Positions 34,430 through 46,465 of a DNA stretch of 64,000 bases are shown here, one piece after another (positions within the stretch are counted from its first letter, which is position 1; each line of letters opens with the position of its first letter). Below the pieces are notes generated by a model. It did not search any database. It saw only the letters and a list, made by a program, of their open reading frames with translations, and was not told where the DNA came from. Position numbers and translations under genes: made by a program. Source of the stretch: Brasenia schreberi (taxonomy: Eukaryota; Streptophyta; Magnoliopsida; Nymphaeales; Cabombaceae); NCBI GenBank assembly GCA_036023115.1, contig JAYKKT010000076.1:5022001-5086000 (forward strand), read 5' to 3'.

Positions 34430-36863
34430 TGTGAATGGATCCTAATGGATTATATCATCACAACCATTACATTCAAAGCTTAAGTGTAGGCACAGACGTT
34501 TGGTCAAGGTCATGTGACTTGAAGGGATATGAACAACTGGCGAGTTATGGTAAAATCCCCATTTTTACATCGAAAGAAAAGAATCACGATTTTTATGTCA
34601 AATTTTCTGTTTACTTTTGATGAATAAATGCCATAACCACAACGTTTTGGACCTCTGGTATCTGAGTTTGCCCGAGATATAAAGCTACAATCAATCTTCA
34701 AAAGCATAAGGGAAACTTTGTTAACCAAAATATCCTTTCTTACAGGGAAGCACATTCAAATACTTGAAACTAATCCAAAACGTTTCTACCTGCATAGACA
34801 GAGTGTCACAGGAATCAAGAGTTGTATAACTGCTCCTATCTTATCTATGTTACTGGAACTGCTTTATCAGAATTGAGTCCCCATTGGTTTAGTAATTCAA
34901 GTGAATGGCATGGCATATTCTTCCTTATCAGTCCATTGCCACTACAAGTTTCAGAATGGACCAATAAGAATTTCACGGAAGTGTCTGATATGTAATATCA
35001 GGTGAGCAAATGTATGTATCAAATTAACTATTGACAAGAAAAGTCTGGATTTAATCAGGATCCGTTTAGGAAATTAATTGATCAATTTTCTTTTTTTTAT
35101 TACAACATTACGTTTCCAAAATCTGTACTAGACCTAATCTAAGCTCATCCAATTTGTCCCTGTGAACCACTGGAAAAAGTGACCTGGACAAAACCGCACC
35201 AAAGTTTTTCGCTTTTTTTCCTTTCGGTTACAAGGGGAGGCCAAAGGCCACGCACTCACCGGGAGTCATCACAGCACGCTTGCCGTTGAGCGATCGCTCT
35301 AGGTGCGGCACGAACGTTTATTAATTTGGATTAAGACACATTAGTAAAGGCATGGGGTCCACATTCTCTTCAGAGTTTTCTATTTAATATTAGTAAATGC
35401 TTATATATTTGTTTGCTTAATATGTGTATTGGAAACTGTTTTATTATTTGTATTGATGTATTGCATGTGTGTGTGTGTGGGTGCGAGTGAATATTATTAC
35501 ATATGGATTTAACTCTTTGTGGCAATATGGTAGTATGTGTGTGTTTGGGACGATGTTGAATGGTGGATGGTCATATATGGTAGTATTAACTTGTGGGTCT
35601 CAATGTGTAAGTGAAACATCAGTATGAGTAGAGTCGTGGTCTATATCTCAATTATCGGGGTGGAGGCTATAGTGTCTCAGACGGGAGTGTCAGATGCTAA
35701 TCCGTTGGCTACTTCATTCGTCGTATTTTCCATTTACCAGCTTATGCCATGTCATACATTACATCAAGGTTGAAGACATGTTTGATTATATGGTAAACCA
35801 ATGAGAATAGTGAGTCTTCTGAAAGGATATGGTTTTTGGAAATTGAAACGGAATATTGGTTTTGATAGTAAAAAATAGAAATGTGATATGGATTATTATG
35901 AATGCATTGAGATTGGAAAATATCCCAGGTAGACTTTAGGTTTGTGTACATAAATGTGTGAAAGCAATACCTACTTATATATGATTTTAAAAAATTGTTG
36001 CCATATAAACCTGAGGGATTGGACTTAATGCATTATTTAATAGTTCATCAATATTTGCAACCCGACTAACCTGTATGATCGCTATCGGAGACTACATGTT
36101 GAAACAAGAAGAGAGATCGGAGCTCTCCTACAGCATGATTGGGGTTGGACACGATAGTGGTCCTGATATCAAAACTAAACTTACATTATTGTTATTGATG
36201 GGTGGTTGATTATGCATACATGTTTTTGAGTTTTTTCTCTTATATTATGTATGATTTTAAAATACACGTCTTTTGTGTGCTTGTTTATTATGGAAGATCT
36301 CATCCACCTATGAGTAGGTGTGATTGGTGCCCATATCTTAGTATTATAATTTTTTACACGTTATATTAAAAAGCATATAGAGACAATTTGAGATTAGTTA
36401 TGTCAGCATAAGATAGTAATGAGTTATTATATTTTAATTATTGGATTCGACTTTGGATTTAGATTGCGAACTAGAGAACCATAGAATTGCTTGTTTTTTG
36501 TTTTGTATACTCCACCATTTATATAAATATTTGGGTTTTATTTGTAAAAAGTTCATCGTTTAGTTATTTGAACATTGCTAACCTAGACTTTTCATTGTTC
36601 TCACTATTGAGGTTGTGAGGTGTGTCGAATGGGTCGAATACTTGACCGTTCGATGGAAACTGTCGCTTGGGATGTGACACTGACAGTCGATGGTGCAACG
36701 TAAAACATGAATCAAAAAATGAAATTGAATGAAAGCAGCTGCTTGTAATGGTGATGGTTGTCATTGAAGCCACTGCGAACAATTTACAGTCACATTCGAT
36801 CCGAAACAGGTATTATCCTTTGGTAGAGAAAACGAGAAAGGCAGAAGGAACAAAGTCATTGCG

Positions 36864-36904
<41 letters not shown>

Positions 36905-37096
36905 TCATAAGTAGGATTTGATGATGGCCCCACAGTAGATCTGGAAAATTTAAAGTGGGGAGCAAAAATATAGGTTGTAGGTGCATACTAGATGGGAGAT
37001 TAGCTGTGTAAAAAAGTTATCAATTACTATGAGCTCATTCTAGTATAATAAAAGAATATATAAATCCCATCAAAATATAAGAGACAATGAAAAGAG

Positions 37097-37128
<32 letters not shown>

Positions 37129-37350
37129 GGATGAGTCATTATTGCATATTTGAGTGTATATGTGGAGACTAATTGAATATGTGTATGAATGTTGTATGTT
37201 AAGCTCCAACTTTTTCATTGTAAACCAAAAAGAATACTTTAAAGGCAATTATAATAAAAATTAGATGTGAACAAACACTTGACCAATACTTGACATATTC
37301 GTCCATGTTCTTAAGTATGGACAATTTTCAGGTTTTCAAATTTCTTGCTA
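34430..37350. other. no gene seen; AT-rich intergenic DNA
   Basis: Short ORFs without motifs. Contains simple repeats: (TA)n-(GA)n at 36864-36902 and (TA)n at 37100-37123. At 35288 a 12-bp perfect palindrome GAGCGATCGCTC. Confidence 0.4.
36864..36902. repeat. (TA)n(GA)n microsatellite
   Basis: ATATATATATAT passing directly into about 13 GA units. Confidence 0.95.
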
Positions 37351-37354
37351 AGTC

Positions 37355-37616
37355 ACATAAGATCAACATAGGAAAACACAATCAATTAAATTGGCAATAA
37401 AATTAATAAACTAGCAACTTAAATGAAGAAAATAATCAACAATAAAACGATTTATCATGTGTCATTCCATCTACATATGATTCCAACATAAGATCAACAT
37501 AGGAAAACACAATCAATTAAATTGGCAATAAAATTAATAAACAAGCAACTTAAATGAAGAAAATAATCAACAATAAAACGATTTATCATGTGTCATTTCA
37601 TCTACATATGATTCCA
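37355..37616. repeat. 131-bp tandem duplication, two copies
   Basis: The block starting ACATAAGATCAACATAGGAA at 37355 repeats at 37486 and ends at 37616, with only about two differences (ACTAGC/ACAAGC and CATTCC/CATTTC). A recent local duplication; no coding content. Confidence 0.95.
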
Positions 37617-38103
37617 ATAACAAGCATCATAAGTAACATATAAATGGTTCATATTATCGATTTAAATCCAAGATAGGAGTATCACTTGATAGTTGATACC
37701 ATGAATTAACGGAGGTAATCAACCTTGTCAATAAGAAACAATCTTTTTCTGGCCTTCCGCTTTGATTGTGTGTCGCCTACAAATACATAGAGGAATCGGC
37801 TGCCAATGGGCCGAGGATGAGCGTCACCGGCCACAACCCACCTATGGTATGGGACTTCCGCAGAACATGAAGAGAGAGGAATTAGGACAACATGGATCGG
37901 ATCTTTCTAAAAAATATCACTAAAAGGTTCGAATTGTTAGTTTTTCTCGGATATGAAAGAAACTTTAAAGTTTTACAAACACCCTAGTTCTCTTAAGGAA
38001 GGCGAGACTTCAATTTTTCTTTAAATTTAGACTGCAGTTCAAGTTTTCCGTTCGTTGGGAGACGGGGGGGGGGGGAGGGGGCGGCGGCCAATGTAGGTCG
38101 GCC

Positions 38104-38285
38104 GCTGACCCCGCAGAAGCTACAGATAATGGCCTTCCTGTGTCGCCAGTACAAAGGAAGATTGCAGAATCTGATTGACGCCATCATATCCGTAACACGA
38201 GAGCTGGCACCACATCTATCCTTTCCACTGGCGTGCTACAAGCCATCGGTCTCTTTTCATCCACCAAGAATCAAATGAAAACCAT
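38104..38285 (-). pseudogene. broken inverted paralogue of the small zinc-ribbon-like gene
   Basis: The minus strand starts MVFI-stop-FLVDEKRPMAC (38285) and later reads MMASIRFCNLPLYWRHRKAIICSFCG (to about 38104), matching the gene at 34146 across its length. It has an in-frame TGA at codon 5, a small deletion around the first CxxC that leaves one Cys and shifts the frame, and loses the C-terminus at a G-rich tract (38064-38090). Not functional as a protein of this family. Confidence 0.8.
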
Positions 38286-38289
38286 TTCT

Positions 38290-40033
38290 TCTTCTTTTCC
38301 TCTCTCTCTCTTGCCGTCTTTGTCTACGCTTTCTTGCACTGCTCCTTTATGCGTTATACCACGCAGAGAGAGAGAGAGAGAGAGAGCTCTTTGATGCCTA
38401 GGTAGCATTCGGTGGGGTTTTCGTATGATTCGAACACGGCCTTCTTACTTAATTAAGAAAACAATAGGCTTAAGAAGTCCGCACATCACATGGCCTCCTT
38501 AGCATGAAGACGAGTAGGCTTGATTTCGACGTTGGTGCTTTGGCATGTCATGGTTAAGCTTATTTTCCAAGTCCCCACATCTCTTCTCATCCAAGCGTTG
38601 CGTTGGAAGGCGACGGAATCCACATGATGCCATGTGCAATACCTGTACCTCCATCCTGACGACAATAGCGCTAGGTTAAACGTATATGACCGACCTATCG
38701 TACGTCAGTTTCAAAATTCGACATACCAATATTGCCAAATGAAACTTTCTCTCTCCAAGTTGCTAGGTAGGACCCGGATTGAAACTCTCACCCAGTAGCA
38801 ATGGTTGATGAGATTTGAGTCCACTTCGTTACACCCGTTTAAGAATTAGATATAAGGCTTATCATCCAAATAAAGTCACATGAGCATGCTTATGTGCCTT
38901 CAATTGTGATCTTTCTTCTATAAGGTGTGCGATTATGAGATTTGAACCAAACATTATGTACAAATTTGATGTAGCGTGCAGGTTGCTCGATCACGTGGAA
39001 AGGTGATCAAAAAAAGTTTTGTTAAGAAGTGTGAATAATTGGACGATGAAAATGTTAAAGAAAAAAAATAAAAAAAGTGTTGAAAAAATAATCATTGACA
39101 CATATCATTCAGCTCTATGAAAATAAATAATTTATATAACCAACCTCTCTAGTACGAGAAAAGATTGTTGTCGTCGTCTATAGGATCCACTTAACTATCC
39201 AGTTCATCACATGGGCATAGTACTGAGCTTAGTCAAACACGTTGCCTCGCCATGAAATAGGACACAACTTGCTTATTTTAGATACTCTGGATATGATTTT
39301 GTACCTAGAACTAAAGTGGCCCAAACTCGATCTACCAGACTCATACGGGGCCGTTCAATGAACAGGCTGCAAGGCCGAACCTTAACGGGTTTCTTGCCAC
39401 CCTTTAACGAAGACTCCAGTCACCACATTGGGGGTGTAGTTGACCCAATTGGTCTACTACGCTTCCTCTACCATGTCGCTGTATAAATTGCTAACACCGG
39501 TAGCTTATTTGGCCAAAAGACACTCAAGGGTTATGGCATGCAAAAACTGTAAGCAATTACTATTTTCTAGCGAAGCTCAACTTGATAGAGTTGAACAGCA
39601 ACCCAGAACCTCCATGCAGCCTCTTACTCCGATTTTATACCAACCGCGACCATGATTATCGGCCAACTCGAGAGAAAAATAAAAGATATATAAAACTCAC
39701 TATAATATATCCTTTTTTTTTTTGTCGATTTCACCTTCCAATCTATACGCCCACGTGCCTCATTTCATCTAAGTCAAGAGGCCACCAATCACTTCTTATC
39801 CATGGTGGGAAACCCTTGCCTAAATTAGCAAGGGCTTTCCTTATCCACGACCACCATCTTGGGTTGGGATGTTTTTTCTTTGCCTCGTTTGAGTTTGGGT
39901 AGTTAGGGACTGACACATACTTGTGTATCTTTTTAAATTAAAATGAAATGTCATGATATTTTTGCTAAGCCGAGAAACTCGACTAGTTTCACTCACGGAA
40001 ACAGCTAGATCGGTCATCTAGCCGTTTCTAGTA
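38290..40033. other. no gene seen
   Basis: Includes a (GA)n run at 38366-38389. ORFs at 39440-39902 show no recognisable motif. Confidence 0.4.
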
Positions 40034-40038
40034 GAGGT

Positions 40039-40378
40039 TGTTATGGAACAAATCCGTAACAACCGGACTGTTAAAGATTTATTCTGTAACAGCCAGATAA
40101 GGGCTCTAGAACGGAAATCCCATCCTAGATATCCGAGAGGAGGAGCCAGACACTACTCTATAAATATACAACAGCGCACAAAAGAAAATATACAAGTGAA
40201 AATCAAGAAAGAAACCTCCCTAGAAAAATTGGCTGTAGGAAACCAGGAAAACTCACAAACCTTTTTCTTCTTTGCTTACCTTGATAGTTTACCATAAGGA
40301 AAACTGTTGCGATATGAAAGTTGAAGGGGTAGAAGAAGGATCAAATATGTCTGTCAAAATATACAGAAAAACCTAACA
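40039..40378 (+). repeat. copia 5' LTR (340 bp)
   Basis: Starts TGTTATGGAACAAATCCG and ends ACCTAACA, with the terminal inverted repeat TGTTA/TAACA. It contains a TATA-like CTATAAATATAC (near 40158) and is followed directly by the primer site. The five bases before it are GAGGT. Confidence 0.8.
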
Positions 40379-40379
40379 C

Positions 40380-40392
40380 TGGTATCAGGACC
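40380..40392 (+). other. initiator tRNA-Met primer binding site
   Basis: TGGTATCAGGACC, close to the usual copia site TGGTATCAGAGC, one base after the LTR end. Confidence 0.82.
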
Positions 40393-41181
40393 TCGTTACC
40401 TACAATCAAAGATATGATGTTACGTTTTGTAAAGGGAAAAAGAGAGAGAGAGAGAGGAAGACAAGATGGGGAACTCCCTGTTTTGGCTGGAAAAGAAGGT
40501 CGTCTATCGAAAACTACAAACTTTGGCCTGAGACAGGCGGCAGGACAAAATCAACCAGAAGTCGGCTAGAGTCAGCCAAAGGCTAGAGCAGTCAGGTTTT
40601 GCCAAAGGACAGACGGTTGTAGTAGAAGGTCAGTCAAATTATGTAAAAAGTCAATTTTACCTTCCAATAGGCGAAAGGTCAGTTTTGCCCTCTATCTGTT
40701 TATAAAAATTATGAAATACCTAGAGGTTGAAATATTTTCATGCCCTTACCCAATAAAAGGTTCATAGTTCTACCATTATGTTAAAAGACAAGGTTGCCCT
40801 CTATCTTATTGAAAATTTATAAATTTGGACTAAGGGGTGAAATATACTAAGTTTACAAAACTGAACAAACAGATAAATTTACTAGTTTATCCCTAAAGTT
40901 TGTTGTTTTGCCCCTGGCCTTTTTGAAAAATTACTAAGTTTACTGGTTTTACAAACAAATTTGTTCCTGGTTTGATTCTATAACATAATCAAGTTAATAA
41001 AAACTCAATAATGGTACTTAAAATATGTATGAATTTGGTTTTAAATACCATGAGTTATTTTCAATTCTGTAGTTGGATATTATGCATTCTATCAGTTAAA
41101 AATTTGCTATCTATTGTTTGTTGCTTTATAAATGTTTTCCTTTTAAACCGTTTGATTGTTAATTTTGTCAAACACATAAAA

Positions 41182-41528
41182 ATGAATTCAAGAATATGTA
41201 TATCTAAAGTGACAAAAAGAGAAAAGTTAAATGGTCTAAATTTTCAAATGTAGAAGAGAAGAATCTCGTTGACTCGTACACTAAAAGGTGTAGAGTATAT
41301 ATTAAGAGATTTAGCTGTATCTAAATCATTCGTCCCAAAACCAATGCAAATATCCATAATACTGAACAGTCTTCCCCATTCTAAAACATGGTCACTACTA
41401 CCCTTAGACTAGGGCCTAAAGCAAGCCTTTCAGAACAACCCCTTAAACTAACAATTGAATAAGAACACATGAACAAAAATAGAATGAAAAAATTGCTAGT
41501 AGTATAAGACGAGATAGGGTCTAGCTCC
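41182..41528 (+). pseudogene. copia gag remnant, truncated
   Basis: Starts MNSRICISKVTKREKLNGLN (41182) then FQM-stop-KRRISL. It jumps from GVEYIL to RDLAVSKSFVPKPMQISIIL, deleting the middle of the gag domain relative to the copy at 28797, then decays to DEIGSS-like sequence at 41505-41528 where the gypsy LTR begins. Same copia family as at 28797 but in a separate insertion. Confidence 0.8.
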
Positions 41529-43816
41529 TGTAAACACCCTAAAAATGTTTTTCAAAATAAATTGGGGCATATTTTAAAATCCACGCTTTCAACACATCCT
41601 ACGAATTTCATAAAATTCCAAAACATCATTTTGAAATAAAAATATTTTGAACCCTAAAGTTATGGAATCAAGTTTTGGAATTAAAATCTAAAAGATGCGG
41701 ATTTGCCCAAAGATAGTGCAAGGCCCGAATCAATAGGGGAGAATTTTCAGGAAGAGATAAGGATGAATCCACAAAGGCAAGCACATCCAAAGCAAAAAGG
41801 TGACTCAGTGCCAAGACCAAGTCTAGCCAACCAAGGCTCGACCCACTTCAGGCAAGTCAAGATGCCAACCAAGCTAGAAGAAAGGAATAGGTCAATGCAT
41901 GATCTAAAGTCAAGCCCCAATCAATCTCAAAGCCAAGTAGGACTCATCCCAAGCTAAGCTCAATCCAATCCAACTCAAAAGGAGATTAAATTCAAATTCA
42001 GACTTAAGTGACTGCATCAAGTTCATTCAAGGTAAAGTCAAGGGCACCATATGACCAAGGCACAATAAGATGGCTCGATCAATACTTGAGCTCGATCAAG
42101 GTAAGGCAAAAGCAAAGGACTATACCCGAATCAAGTTGAGCCATGAAGTATGATGGGCTAAGGCGAGTCAAAAGGTGAGGTCAAGACTCACCTCAAGCCA
42201 TAAAGCAACCATCACAAACCGCCTAGACCGAGCCAAGCACCCAAAGGCGGGCTAGGGTGACTCAGCTTCACCTAGTCGTGCCTGAGGTGGAGATCAATCC
42301 ATGTGGACTGCACCAAGCCTACATAGACCAAGAAGGGGACCACTCCCCGCCCACATGCACCCATGTGCAGCTATGGACCAGAAAATTCCTGAGATCAAAT
42401 CAAAATTGGATTGAATATCAAGCCAAGACCCAAACCCATAGAAGGCCCTAGAGGCCCTCCCTTGAAATCTATAAAAGGAGGTCTTGGGGGCTGTTTTGAG
42501 GCATTGAAGAGAGAGAGAGGAAGGAGAAGGAGGAAGAAGAGGAGCCGCCCCCCATGCCGCTACCACCAAACCACCGGCCACCACTCGATATTTCATGGTA
42601 AAGAGCATCTCTTCCCTTCCCTTTTCAAATTTATTTCTTCTCCTCTTTTATTCAATTCAATGGGGTTGTAATTAAGGAGATTATGACTCCATCTCTTATG
42701 TAATAATTAAGGGTTTATGCTACCTAATTTTCTTTACGTTTATGGATGCATGCTATGTATTTGATTTTCGATTTCTCCTATCCCAATATACATTATAGTA
42801 TCTTATATCTCCTAATTCTCTCTATACTTATGCCATAATCATAATTTCCTTCATTTACTTCAGTAATATACATTTTAATTATTGTAGATTGTCTTTCAAT
42901 TCGGACGAAATGCATTCACGTATCTTATAAAAACTAAAAATATAGTTTTTATACTTTGCATACGTATGACAAATGATTTTTAATTTCTTACTCTCCACTC
43001 TGAATGCCTAAAATTTTGCAAACCTAATCTACACACATAGACCCACTATAAATAAAATTTACAAGAATTTTAGGATTGTGCAACATCATAAATAAAATCG
43101 GAGAAGACCAAGTGAAATCAGAACAGAGTCTGTAAAACCTTCACTTCCTACAATAGAGGTATTAGGTCATAATCTCATAACTTTGTCTTCAGTAAACCAT
43201 TTTTATTAAAAATAGTCCCATTTGAAAGCTGAGATTGATAACTTTCCAACAAGATCAAGTTCATAGAAATCGGAGGTTGTGTGCCAAGATACAATCATTT
43301 TTCTAAGCCTTTGTATTTCTGTCATAGATCTATCCTAAATGTCTGAGTAAGATATGTTCTCAGATTTAATTGTATACATCTACAAGACTTAAAATAAAAA
43401 TAAAAATAGTTCTTGAATATTCATATCAAATCTACTTTTTATAAAATTTTAAAGATTTTTAGAGATTCAGAAGCTATTAAAACAAATCTGAAAACAGAAC
43501 CAGTTTATGTTTTTCTAGACTTCAAAATCATTTGAATTGAGAAGAAAGTTCACGATTTTGTCAAGGTTTTAAGAATTGAAATTTGGTTTTGAAAACTCAC
43601 CGGATCTCAAACAATCTTGAAAGATCTAGGTTAACCCTTGAGCATCAGTTCAAGAAGATCTACGTCAAAAGGAATTCACTTACCTACAACCGCTAAGGAA
43701 GTCAGAAACCCTCCTTGTTAGTTTGAGTAAACTAATTGGCACAGTCGCGCATTCGTAGCTTGTGAATTTAATTTCAAGTCTCTACATAGACTTCGAAATA
43801 AAAATTCACATCTGTA
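41529..43816 (+). repeat. 5' LTR of the truncated gypsy element (~2.29 kb)
   Basis: Begins TGTAAACACCCTAAAAATG and ends near ATCTGTA just before the primer site. Shares with the other LTRs the TATA box, GGGGTTGTAATTAAGGAG block (42663) and the TTGTTAGTTTGAGTAAACTA block (43706), but lacks both the AACCTAGC minisatellite and the GAGCC array. Confidence 0.82.
42469..42477 (+). promoter_or_regulatory. TATA box of the gypsy LTR
   Basis: CTATAAAAGGAGG context about 940 bp into the LTR, followed by a (GA)n and GGAGAAGG-rich leader. Confidence 0.6.
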
Positions 43817-43818
43817 GA

Positions 43819-43838
43819 TTTGGCATGCCTGGTGGGAC
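43819..43838 (+). other. primer binding site of the truncated gypsy element
   Basis: TTTGGCATGCCTGGTGGGAC, the counterpart of the site at 7181-7200. Confidence 0.7.
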
Positions 43839-43950
43839 CTGAGTCTTTGAAAATTGTTTGATCTATTCTTACTTTTCCAAACTAATTCCAAATTTAAATT
43901 GTGATTCTTAAACTTTTATCTTTTTTAAATCCCTTGTTTTGAACTCAATA

Positions 43951-45030
43951 ATGACAAGTTTGGATGAAAATATGTCAAGGAAGGCCTCATCAAACTTTCA
44001 AAATCGGTTTTTCAAAACCACAATTTTTTTTCTAAAACCTGAGAAAAAAGAATTGCCTCTTTGAGGAGGAGAGCGATACAACTTGAAAGGAAACTGGAGG
44101 CCCTAAGCCAAGAGGCCAAGGCACATCGTTCCCATGAAAAGTCATCTCGGATATATAGGGAGAAAAACCATACCCAGAAAACCAAACCGAGCTCAAAATC
44201 CGATGAAGAATATGAGGTCACAAATGTAGCAAGTGTGGAGACTCAATCATCTAACCTTGCTAACACCCCTTTGTTCGTAGAAAAACCAAAAAAAATCTTT
44301 ATTTAGAAAAATAAAAAAAAAAATTGGAAACTCTTCATATATCAAAAATATTTGAAAATAAAAAATTTGAAAATCTGAAAATTGAAAAATGAATAAAAAG
44401 TCCACATCCCTAGGCACACAAGCAGAGTGGGGCATGAGATTCACCTCACACAAATCACTTCAAAATTTTCAAAATCATTTGCTCCGATGGGTTCCATTCC
44501 CATGAGCACCATTTCACACATAAAGGAGAATGAGTGTTGCACACATATAGGCTTGGAGGATGAAATCCAAGACCCCGCAAAGCAACGGGAGTTTAAAGTC
44601 ATGAATGAGCTAGAGCAACTTGAGGATGCCTGCAAGGAAGCTTGCTCTCACCATGAAAAAGTAGTGAAGCTCGAAAAAGGTATACATAAAACTCACTCTC
44701 CCCAAAACTCTCTACTCGATCCTCCTCTTTGTAGTGTAGGACTAGTAAATCATTAATATGCATTCGATACATCAAATCACACTCATGCACCCACAAACCC
44801 ACTAAATGTGCCAAAGAAAGTGGATTTTTAAGGTACGTTGAATGTCTTGCACCAACAAAAAGAATTTCAAAATGAAAAAGAAAATAAAATAAAATTCAAA
44901 ACATGATAGACATAGTTACTCCTAAGGCATGCATTAGCATCCTAGGTACACCTAACCCTACCATGCACAAAAAAAATCCTTTAAGCCTAGGTTTGTATAA
45001 AAAACCCAAGCCTACGGCCATGATTTCCCC
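43951..45030 (+). pseudogene. decayed gag-derived region of the truncated gypsy element
   Basis: Begins MTSLDENMSRKASSNFQ (43951), with a stop and frame change before LRRRAIQLERKLEALSQEAK (44058), which matches the gag start of the intact element (LRREFEAKIDALSQEAE). Next come a Lys-rich stretch like the N-terminus of the intact pol ORF (FVEKPKKIFI, 44275), an unassigned 109-codon ORF (44427-44756) and a piece like the gag-protease linker (KACISILGTPNP, 44927). The capsid domain, protease and pol are gone. Confidence 0.65.
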
Positions 45031-45099
45031 CAACACAACTGCACCCCACACCTCACCAACTTCCAGCCAACACATCCCTACCGCTCACCAACCGTGACC

Positions 45100-46465
45100 C
45101 ATCTATCTCCTATCCCATTTGATCAAACACAACCACCCACGGCCTAGACCAACCTAGACCTAACTAGGACCATACCCACTTAGCTAACCTACACCTTGGC
45201 CAAACCCAGCCCATCCTAAATCCTCAAGCACTTAGCTGCCCCCAAGTAAACCTAAGCCTAAACTCTCATGTCTAGACCCACCTAGGGAGACCTAGCTCGT
45301 GGCTGCCAAGGAGGACGGACCCGAGCAACTTGAGAGGCAAAAGCCGACCACGTGCACTTGAGCCTTTCCGCTCTTAATTACATACGATTTTACACACATT
45401 GAGCCTTTCCGCTCTTAAGCTAAAGTATATATTTCCATTCGGGTATTTACTTTAGTGAAAGTTGTGTGAGTTGCAATTCAATTCGGGTAGTTACATTCAA
45501 GTCGTGTGAGTTTGTCATTTAAATTTCACACTTACACACACGTATTGAGCCTTTTTGCTCTTAAGCTAAAGTATATATTTCTCTTTGGGTATTTACTTTA
45601 GTGAAAGTCGTGTGAGTTGTCATTTAAATTTCACACTTACACACACGTGCATTGAGCCTTTCCACTCTTAAGCTAAAGTATATATTTCCATTCGGGTATT
45701 TACTTTAGTGAAAGTTGTGTGAGCTGTCATTTCAATTTCACACGAGAAGCACACAAAAGCACTCGAGCCTTTCCGCTCTCCACTCTCACACACATTGAGC
45801 CTTGTTGCTCATAGGATATAACATATTTATATATTTTCAAGTTGTGTGAGTTTACTTCACATCGAGTTGCATTTCCCTTTGTATGGATTTACATTAAGTC
45901 GTGTGAGTTGCTTTACATTTCGGGTATTTATATTAAGCTACGTTAGTTGCACTTCAATTTCGGGTATTTACATTAAGTTGTGTGAGTTGTGCTTTCAATT
46001 CGAGCCTAGCTCTCATCATCATCTCAAAAACCGAAAATATTTGTGCATCTTTGCATTCATTAGCTTTCAAAAGCACTCCGAATCTACGCACAAACCACGT
46101 TGAAAATAGGCCACTTGTGCACACACATATCAGGCCTAAATAGCTAAAAACTCTCAAGACTTAGGTTCGTCCAAAGTCATAATAAAACTCACAAATTAGG
46201 CATACATCGAATTTTCAAACACTGACATTGCAAAGTTTTGTAAAAATAAAGTTTTAAGCGTTTAAACTGACCCTTGAACATCAGTTCAAGAAGGTTTAAA
46301 CGAAAAGATCCCGCTTTCTCACAATTGCCAAAAGAAGTTAGAATATTTTCAAAAATCTTTGCTAGCTTGAGCAAGCCTAGCTGGCACGCCCTTAGAAATG
46401 ACGTAGGCACGAAAAGGTTCATTTCCGATCTCAAGAACCAGAAGTGAAAATTTTCATATTTACAC
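45100..46465 (+). repeat. 3' portion of a gypsy LTR
   Basis: Starts in CCTAGACC/AACCTAACTAGG-rich DNA (left limit uncertain, 45030-45110), then the GAGCC array, and ends with the conserved pre-terminal block (CTTTGCTAGCTTGAGCAAGC at 46359) and TTTACA at 46465. It resembles the solo LTR at 18736 rather than the LTR at 41529. Confidence 0.8.
45350..45990 (+). repeat. GAGCCTT-GCTC tandem array in the LTR
   Basis: Repeats of CACACnCATTGAGCCTTTCCGCTCTTAAGC, TTCGGGTATTTACTTTAGTG and GTTGTGTGAGTTG motifs, with a period that varies around 110-120 bp. Same array type as 7840-8570 and 21600-22350. Confidence 0.82.

Larger units (their letters stand above)
40039..41528 (+). mobile_element. 5' part of a copia retrotransposon
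   Basis: Short 5' LTR (40039-40378), tRNA-Met primer site, an ~800-bp leader, and gag that is cut at 41528 by the start of a gypsy LTR. No 3' LTR was found in the window. Confidence 0.82.
41529..46465 (+). mobile_element. truncated or chimeric Tat-lineage gypsy element
   Basis: 5' LTR (41529-43816), primer site, decayed gag-derived DNA (to about 45030), then the 3' part of a related LTR ending ATTTTCATATTTACA at 46465. No RT, RNase H or integrase remains. The flanks (GCTCC before, CACTG after) do not match, and copia gag does not resume on the right, so this is not one simple insertion. The two LTR parts belong to different size variants, suggesting recombination between two elements with loss of what lay between. 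Confidence 0.8.

Noticed and set aside
35285..35300. 12-bp perfect palindrome GAGCGATCGCTC
   Set aside because: Isolated, with no repeats or gene nearby; chance is enough.
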